Assembly: GCF_900141905.1 (NCBI RefSeq)
Contig: NZ_FQZF01000002.1
Coordinates: 1-64,000 of the forward strand
Direction: 5' to 3'
DNA: 64,000 nt
From: Muricoccus roseus
GTDB taxonomy: Bacteria; Pseudomonadota; Alphaproteobacteria; Acetobacterales; Acetobacteraceae
The notes beneath the pieces were generated by a model, which was not told the origin of the DNA, searched no databases, and saw nothing but the letters and a program-made list of their open reading frames with translations. Numbering within the stretch: the first letter of the stretch is position 1; every line of letters begins with the position of its first letter. The position numbers and the translations under genes are program-made. This document shows positions 59,640 through 64,000 of the stretch, piece after piece.

Positions 59640-61004
59640 TCAGCTCATGAAGGAGAGCGGCCAGAGGGCGATGGCGGGCCAGATGAGGAGCAACCCGACG
59701 GCGATGAGATAGGCGAGGAGGAAGGGCATCACCCCCGCGAAGACATCGGTGATGGGACCGCCGCGCGGGCGCATGCCCTGCAGCACATACATCACCGTGC
59801 CGTCGGGCGGGCTGATCTGCGCGATCTCCACCAGCATGGTCACCACCACGCCGAACCAGATCGGGTCGTAGCCGAGTGCGACGACGATCGGGAACACCAC
59901 CGGCACGGTCGTGATGATCATGGAGAAGCCCTCCATGAAGGTGCCGAGGGCGAAATACATGGCGATGATCGCCAGCATGATCGCCCAGGGCGGGACCGGC
60001 AGGTGGGAGATGGTCTCGGCCAGCGCCTGCGGCACGTTGATGAGGGTGAGGATGTAGTTCAGCAGGTAGGCGCCGAGGATGATGAGGCCGAGCAGCGCGG
60101 TGTTGCGCGCCGTGGCCTCCGCCGAGGCGTTGAGCATGTGGAAGCTCAGCTTGCCCTCGATCGCGGCGAAGAAGATGGCGCCGGCCACCCCGAGCGCGGC
60201 GGCCTCGGTCGGCGTGGCGTAGCCGCCATAGATCGAGCCGAGCACCATGACGATCAGCGCGAGTGTGGGGACGAGCCCGGCCAGGGAGCGCAGCCTCACC
60301 GAAAGAGGCAGGGGCGGCGGGCGATCCAGCGGGTTCCGCAGCCCGTGCACGGTGATGACCCCGGCGAAGAGCAGGGTGACCAGCACGCTCGGAAGCAGGG
60401 CCGCGATGTAGAGGGCGCCGACCGAGGTTTCGGTGATCAGCCCATAGACGATGAAGGTGATGCCGGGCGGGATGAGGTTGCCCATGGCGCCGCCGGCGGC
60501 GAGGGAGCCGAGCACCATGCGCTGGCTGTACTTCGTGTCGCTGAAATAGGGCAGGGCCACGGAGCCCATGGTGGCCGCGGTGGCGACGGAGGAGCCTGAG
60601 ATGGCGGAGAAGAGGGCGCAGGAGGCGATGTTGGTGTGCAGCAGCCCGCCCGGCAGCCGGTTCAGCCATACGTTGAGGGATTTGTAGAGCCGGTCCGACA
60701 GGCCGGCCCGCAACAGGATCTCGCCCATCAGGAGGAAGAGGGGCACGGCGATCAGGACGAAGTTGCTGGACGGGCCCCAGAAGGTCTGGCCCGCGAACAG
60801 CCAGAAGGGGCGGTCCGAGAAGAGCAGCCCGGTCAGCAGGGCAAGGATGCCCAGCACCGCCGCGACATGCACACCCGCGCCGAAGAAGACGACGAAGACC
60901 GCGATGAGGCCAAGGATTTCGGCGATGGGAAGGGACTGCCCGGTACCCGCCGCGGCGAAGACCAGCAGCCCGAGCAGTCCGAGGAGGAAGACGATGGCGA
61001 TCAT
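59640..61004 (-). CDS. dctM: TRAP transporter large permease (DctM)
   Basis: Polytopic membrane protein of 454 residues. FVVFFGAGVHVAAVLGILAL, LFLLMGEILLRAGLSDRLYK, LPGGLLHTNIASCALFSAIS, GSSVATAATMGSVALPYFSD, and AAGGAMGNLIPPGITFIVYG are DctM-family blocks that line the sodium and substrate path. It overlaps dctQ by 4 bases. Confidence 0.96.
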   Translation of the reverse strand: MIAIVFLLGLLGLLVFAAAGTGQSLPIAEILGLIAVFVVFFGAGVHVAAVLGILALLTGLLFSDRPFWLFAGQTFWGPSSNFVLIAVPLFLLMGEILLRAGLSDRLYKSLNVWLNRLPGGLLHTNIASCALFSAISGSSVATAATMGSVALPYFSDTKYSQRMVLGSLAAGGAMGNLIPPGITFIVYGLITETSVGALYIAALLPSVLVTLLFAGVITVHGLRNPLDRPPPLPLSVRLRSLAGLVPTLALIVMVLGSIYGGYATPTEAAALGVAGAIFFAAIEGKLSFHMLNASAEATARNTALLGLIILGAYLLNYILTLINVPQALAETISHLPVPPWAIMLAIIAMYFALGTFMEGFSMIITTVPVVFPIVVALGYDPIWFGVVVTMLVEIAQISPPDGTVMYVLQGMRPRGGPITDVFAGVMPFLLAYLIAVGLLLIWPAIALWPLSFMS

Positions 61005-61627
61005 GCCCGCGCCTCCTCCCGGGCCATGGCCACGGCCTCCAGGGCCTCCTGCGTCTCGTCCTCGATGGAGCGCGCGCCGAGAAGCCTGTCCACCTCCCCG
61101 GCCCGGCCGAATGCCATGGCGAGGGCCGACTCCAGGAGCAGCACGAAGGCCATGACGAGGAAGGCCAGGAGGCCGAAGGCCCAGAGGCCCTGCGGGATGT
61201 CCAGCGGAATGCGCAGCGCGCTGTTGTCGTGCGCGTCGAACAGCATCGATTCCTCCAGGACCTGCCAGCCTGCCCAGGCCACGAAGCTGGCAAAGCCCGC
61301 GAGCAGCGCGAGGGAGAAGAGGTGCAACCAGGCGCGCAGGCGCAGCGGCAGGCGGTTCACCAGCACGTCCACGCGGATATGGGCGCGCCGGGCGAGGGTA
61401 TGGGCCAGGGACCAGGCGATGCCGCAGGCCAGCATGTAGCTGCTCACCTCCACGGTCGCTGTGCTGGACACGCCGAAGAAGCTGCGGCCCACGACATCGA
61501 AAGTGATCAGGGCGGCGCAGGCGATGTAGTTCCAGCCGGCAAGATAGGCCATGAGCGCCGCGGCCCGGCTGACGGCATGGGTGAGGCCCCGCGCCGCACG
61601 AAGCGGCGCGGGGGTGGAGCCGCTCAA
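61001..61627 (-). CDS. dctQ: TRAP transporter small permease (DctQ)
   Basis: Four-helix membrane subunit. NYIACAALITFDVVGRSFFG, SYMLACGIAWSLAHTLARRA, HIRVDVLVNRLPLRLRAWLH and the FGLLAFLVMAFVLLLES helix are typical. A TTG at 61627 overlapping the dctP stop (TTGA), with GGAG 8 bases upstream, gives 208 residues and room before the first helix. The ATG at 61552 is an alternative that would start inside or close to that helix. The C-terminus has an extra acidic tail. Confidence 0.88.
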   Translation of the reverse strand: MSGSTPAPLRAARGLTHAVSRAAALMAYLAGWNYIACAALITFDVVGRSFFGVSSTATVEVSSYMLACGIAWSLAHTLARRAHIRVDVLVNRLPLRLRAWLHLFSLALLAGFASFVAWAGWQVLEESMLFDAHDNSALRIPLDIPQGLWAFGLLAFLVMAFVLLLESALAMAFGRAGEVDRLLGARSIEDETQEALEAVAMAREEARA

Positions 61628-62697
61628 CGGCGATACTCCACGCCGCTGATCGGGGCGACGAACTGGTTGTAGGTCTCGCCGCAGCGCGCGCCGCAGCGCT
61701 GCACCCAGTTTGGCAGCACGACGTTGCGGAAGGTGTTCTGCACCAGGGCGCGGTCCGCCTCCGTCGCGCGCACCTCCGTCATGGGGCGCGGGGCGAGGGG
61801 ATGCAGCTTGCACTCGGCGGCCATCCCCGTGTTGCAGGCGATGCCGTCCCGCGTGGCGGCGGCGCCGAGTTCCCACAGCTTGTCGTTCATCTCGCGGAAG
61901 GTAGCTTCCATGAAGCTCCGGACCGCGGGGTCCAGCCGGTTCCACCAGGCCAGGTTCACCATGTAGCCCGCAAGCGACCAGGAGAGCGGCAGGTCCGAGA
62001 TATGGGTCGAGACCTCCGGCCAGCGGGCCGAGGCGCCGCTGCCCGTGCCGGTCACGGCGCAATCGGCCACGCCGCGCTCCAGCGCAGAATAGACCTCGGG
62101 GAAGCCGATGCTGACGGGCTGGGCGCCGATGGTGCTGATCAGGTCGTTCAGCGAGTTACCGAAGGTGCGCACCTTCCGCCCGCGCAGGTCCGCCAGCGTG
62201 GTGAAGGGCTGGCGGCAGAACAGCACCTGGGCGGGGAAGGGGTAGATCAGCATGATTCGTGCCCCGAAGCGCTCGAGGTCGCGGTTGGCGGCCGGCAGGA
62301 TGGCATCGGCGATCTGCTTCGCCTTCTCGATGTCCACGCTGAGGCCGGCGAGGTCCACCCCGTCCAGGATCGGCACGTCGCCCGAGAGGGTGGAAAGGGT
62401 GCCCGCCCCGATATCCACCTGGCCGGCGCGGACGAGGCGGACGATCTCCGCCCCGCCCAGGTTCCGCTCGGCATGCGAGGAAAGCTGCATGGTGACGCGG
62501 TTGCCGGACCGCTGCGCCAGGCCCTCGCGCAGATAGGGCACGTCCACCCGCGTGAACTGGGGCATGGTCGGGAGCGGCTGGGTGACGGCCGACATGCGGA
62601 TGGCCGGCCCCGCCGGCAGGTCGGGCAGCTGTGCGAGGGCAGGCGTGGCCAGGGCCGCCAGGCCGATGGCCAGGGCACGGGTGACAATGCGGATCAT
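61624..62697 (-). CDS. dctP: TRAP transporter solute-binding protein (DctP family)
   Basis: Periplasmic receptor of 357 residues with signal MIRIVTRALAIGLAALATPA ending at LAQ. YLREGLAQRSGNRVTMQLSS, AEIVRLVRAGQVDIGAGTLS, LADLRGRKVRTFGNSLNDLI and a conserved-arginine region VRTFG suit carboxylate binding. The segment QPVSIGFPEVYSALERGVAD follows the P-x-E-V-Y-x-A-L-x-x-G pattern. Paired cysteines near the C-terminus (QRCGARCGE) are unusual. It begins the TRAP-hyu operon. Confidence 0.94.
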   Translation of the reverse strand: MIRIVTRALAIGLAALATPALAQLPDLPAGPAIRMSAVTQPLPTMPQFTRVDVPYLREGLAQRSGNRVTMQLSSHAERNLGGAEIVRLVRAGQVDIGAGTLSTLSGDVPILDGVDLAGLSVDIEKAKQIADAILPAANRDLERFGARIMLIYPFPAQVLFCRQPFTTLADLRGRKVRTFGNSLNDLISTIGAQPVSIGFPEVYSALERGVADCAVTGTGSGASARWPEVSTHISDLPLSWSLAGYMVNLAWWNRLDPAVRSFMEATFREMNDKLWELGAAATRDGIACNTGMAAECKLHPLAPRPMTEVRATEADRALVQNTFRNVVLPNWVQRCGARCGETYNQFVAPISGVEYRR

Positions 62698-62840
62698 GCG
62701 TCTCGGTCCTCCTTGAAGCGTCGAGGGCCGTGCGGTCTGGCGATGCCGGGCCGTCCTCTTGCGGGCGGTCCCTCTGACGGTCGGCGCAGTCGAGCGCGTC
62801 TCGCCATAAGGATCAAATCAGGATTCCGAACCGGTTTCCA
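62698..62840 (-). promoter_or_regulatory. Promoter region of the TRAP-hyu operon
   Basis: A 143-base gap between the lysR stop and dctP start. An AT-richer stretch at about 62805-62825 (minus strand GATTTGATCCTTATGG) and a palindromic AACCGGTT (62829-62836) are candidate promoter or LysR-site elements. No exact start site is claimed. Confidence 0.4.
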
Positions 62841-63746
62841 TCATCCCGGCTTATCGGTGCCTGCATGGGATCGCGCCACTTCGACGGCGATCTGGGCAAG
62901 CATGGAGACGAGTGTGTCGTCCGGCGCCATGCGGTGGCTGGCCGTGAAACGGATGGGCGGCAGGGTCATTTCCGCTTTGATCAGCCGCAGCTCGCCGCGC
63001 GCCAGCTCCGGCCGCATGACATCCGCCGGAAGCACGCTGATGCCGATCCCATCCACCGCCATGCGGATGATGGTGGCGATGGAGGAGCTGACATGGATCC
63101 GCGGCACGATCACGCCCTGGTCGCGGAAGGCCTGCTGCAACTGCTGGTAGATGACGGTGCTGCGGGGATAGGTGACCAGCGCATGCCGCGCGAGCGCTTC
63201 CGCCGTGACTCGCCCCTCCGGCAGGCGCAGTGCGGGGCTGGCGCCGAAGGCATGCGGGAAGACGGGCAGCGGGTGGTCCACGAAGCCCGGCTCGCCGACT
63301 GGGCCCATGAGAAAGGCGAGGTCCAGCTCCTGGCGGAGCAGCCCCGTCCTCATGCGCGGCGTCACATCCACCTCGATGTCGAAGGTGACGGCGGGGTGGG
63401 CGCGGCTGACCCGCTCGATGAAGGCCGGCAGCCAAGTCTGCACAATGGTCTCGGCCACGCCCAGCCGAACGAGGCCGCTGACGGTGGCCGGCGCGGCGAC
63501 GGCCTGGATCATTTCGGTGCGCAGGCGCAGCAGGCGCTCGGCATGTTCCAGCAGGAGCCGCCCCTTGGGGGTGAGGACGGTGGAGCGGCCCGAGCGTTCC
63601 AGCAGCCGGCCGCCGAACTCCTCTTCCAGCGCCGCGATGCGCTGCGAGACGGCGGGCTGGGTGGTGTAGAGCCGCTCGGCCGCCCGGCCGAAGCTGCGGA
63701 GGCTTGCCACCCAGTAGAACACCTCCAGGCTCCGGAACTCGACCAT
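62841..63746 (-). CDS. LysR-family transcriptional regulator
   Basis: A 301-residue regulator. The HTH is RSLEVFYWVASLRSFGRAAE, RLYTTQPAVSQRIAALEEEF and GGRLLERSGRSTVLTPKGRL. An effector domain (about 90-295) has VRLGVAETIVQTWLPAFIER, LDLAFLMGPVGEPGFV and a C-terminal IRFTASHRMAPDDTLVSM. It is upstream of and on the same strand as dctP, so it likely controls the TRAP-hyu operon or the divergent gene at the window's right edge. Confidence 0.93.
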   Translation of the reverse strand: MVEFRSLEVFYWVASLRSFGRAAERLYTTQPAVSQRIAALEEEFGGRLLERSGRSTVLTPKGRLLLEHAERLLRLRTEMIQAVAAPATVSGLVRLGVAETIVQTWLPAFIERVSRAHPAVTFDIEVDVTPRMRTGLLRQELDLAFLMGPVGEPGFVDHPLPVFPHAFGASPALRLPEGRVTAEALARHALVTYPRSTVIYQQLQQAFRDQGVIVPRIHVSSSIATIIRMAVDGIGISVLPADVMRPELARGELRLIKAEMTLPPIRFTASHRMAPDDTLVSMLAQIAVEVARSHAGTDKPG

Positions 63747-63956
63747 GCAGCCCCCTCCGGCGAGCCCGCCCCGCCGCCGGAGCGGCAGTCTGCCCCGCCG
63801 CCGAGGCGGCAGTCTGCCCCGCGCCGGGCGCGGGCGCGATGTGGGGTGGGCAGGGGGTGGACCCGCCCGCCCCGGCAATTGCAGATTGCCCACCTTGGGT
63901 TGCATGGGTAGGTTTCGCCCTTGTGCGGTGCCGCATGCCCAGTGGAGAAGCGAGCT
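63747..63956. promoter_or_regulatory. Divergent region between lysR and the right-edge aldolase-like gene
   Basis: A 210-base interval. Apart from the tandem repeat listed separately, it contains TGCGG-TG-CCGCA (63924-63935), a short dyad about 22 bases before the right-hand start codon, and GGAG at 63944-63947 as that gene's ribosome-binding site. No other feature was seen. Confidence 0.4.
63769..63816. repeat. Two tandem 24-bp GC-rich repeats upstream of lysR
   Basis: Two adjacent 24-base units beginning CCCCGCCGCC and ending GCGGCAGTCTG occupy 63769-63792 and 63793-63816, and CCCCGCG starts a partial third. Each unit contains a small stem (GCCGCC-GA-GGCGGC in the second). They begin 23 bases upstream of the lysR start codon, so they are in its leader or operator. 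Confidence 0.75.
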
Positions 63957-64000
63957 ATGGTTCAGGTCCTGGACTGCACCCTCCGTGACGGTGGGTACTA
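63957..64000 (+). CDS. HMGL-like aldolase-family protein, N-terminal start (partial)
   Basis: Only the first 14 codons are inside the window: MVQVLDCTLRDGGY. The LDCTLRDGGY start is the metal-binding first strand of HMG-CoA lyase / isopropylmalate synthase / 4-hydroxy-2-oxovalerate aldolase-like barrels, in the DGGY variant. GGAG lies 9 bases before the ATG. The product beyond the family cannot be told from this fragment. Confidence 0.7.
   Translation, partial: MVQVLDCTLRDGGY

Noticed and set aside
63769-63816. Start of a CRISPR-like array
   Set aside because: The 24-base units are directly adjacent with no spacers between them, and no cas gene is present.
1-64000. tRNA or rRNA genes
   Set aside because: No cloverleaf-like GTTCGA-containing segment with a suitable acceptor stem, and no rRNA-like stretch, was noticed on either strand. 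A covariance-model scan would be decisive.

Overview
The window reads as chromosomal DNA of a very GC-rich alphaproteobacterium. The nearest fit is an Acetobacteraceae / Roseomonas-like organism. This is inferred from the gene content: an alpha-type Fur lacking the usual CxxC pair, a MucR regulator, an OlsB ornithine-lipid acyltransferase, the miaB-phoH-ybeY-corC-lnt-XRE gene order, and several lone Bug-type (TctC) solute receptors. No phage, transposase, CRISPR array or tRNA/rRNA gene was seen. Coding density is high, and many genes overlap their neighbour by 4 bases (ATGA, GTGA or TTGA).

Bases 1-25.3k are mostly housekeeping. The tail of an HMG-CoA lyase, a RutG-like nucleobase permease, nth and a DUF2244 protein precede a long minus-strand block: plsC, miaB, phoH, ybeY, corC, lnt and an XRE regulator. 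A plus-strand cassette (dipeptide-type solute-binding protein, alpha/beta hydrolase, gamma-glutamyltransferase; 10.7-14.8 kb) separates this block from fur-olsB, mucR and tsaB-rimI. In many alphaproteobacteria these blocks are close together. Next come tadA, a class-I glutamine amidotransferase-like hydrolase, rluB, rsmD, ribF, a LOG protein, a MaoC hydratase and an M20 peptidase.

Bases 25.3-41.6k are mixed. They hold a TonB receptor under a clear cobalamin riboswitch, exoD, an unknown membrane protein divergent from a VWA-like DUF1194 protein, an orphan HWE-type sensor kinase, phnW, an OmpW-like porin, a Bug receptor, fhs, two transglutaminase-like proteins overlapping an N-formylglutamate amidohydrolase, and a YitT-family membrane protein.

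Bases 41.7-64k look like a catabolic region. An AraC regulator and a PIG-L-like protein flank a three-gene ring-hydroxylating dioxygenase (closest by eye to anthranilate/salicylate types), which is followed by a kynurenine-formamidase-like hydrolase. A GntR regulator diverges from a run of plus-strand genes: FAH-family hydrolase, two Bug receptors, a two-subunit molybdenum hydroxylase, a 4,5-dihydroxyphthalate-decarboxylase-like protein, a third Bug receptor and a hydrolase. Facing it on the minus strand are LysR, a complete TRAP transporter (dctP-dctQ-dctM) and hyuA-hyuB (ATP-dependent hydantoinase/oxoprolinase). The mix of Mo-hydroxylase and ATP-dependent lactam/imide-opening enzymes suggests breakdown of an N-heterocyclic or aromatic acid, but the substrate cannot be read from sequence alone.

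The most striking non-coding feature is a roughly 245-bp dispersed element, present three times (166-409, 21769-22013, 25295-25546). It carries four successive hairpins, and each copy begins 7-27 bases after a stop codon in the same orientation as the gene that just ended. Other unexplained structures are a perfect 24-bp palindrome between dctM and hyuA, a 15-bp stem upstream of the transglutaminase pair, and candidate operator repeats upstream of the dioxygenase and in the gntR/FAH interval.
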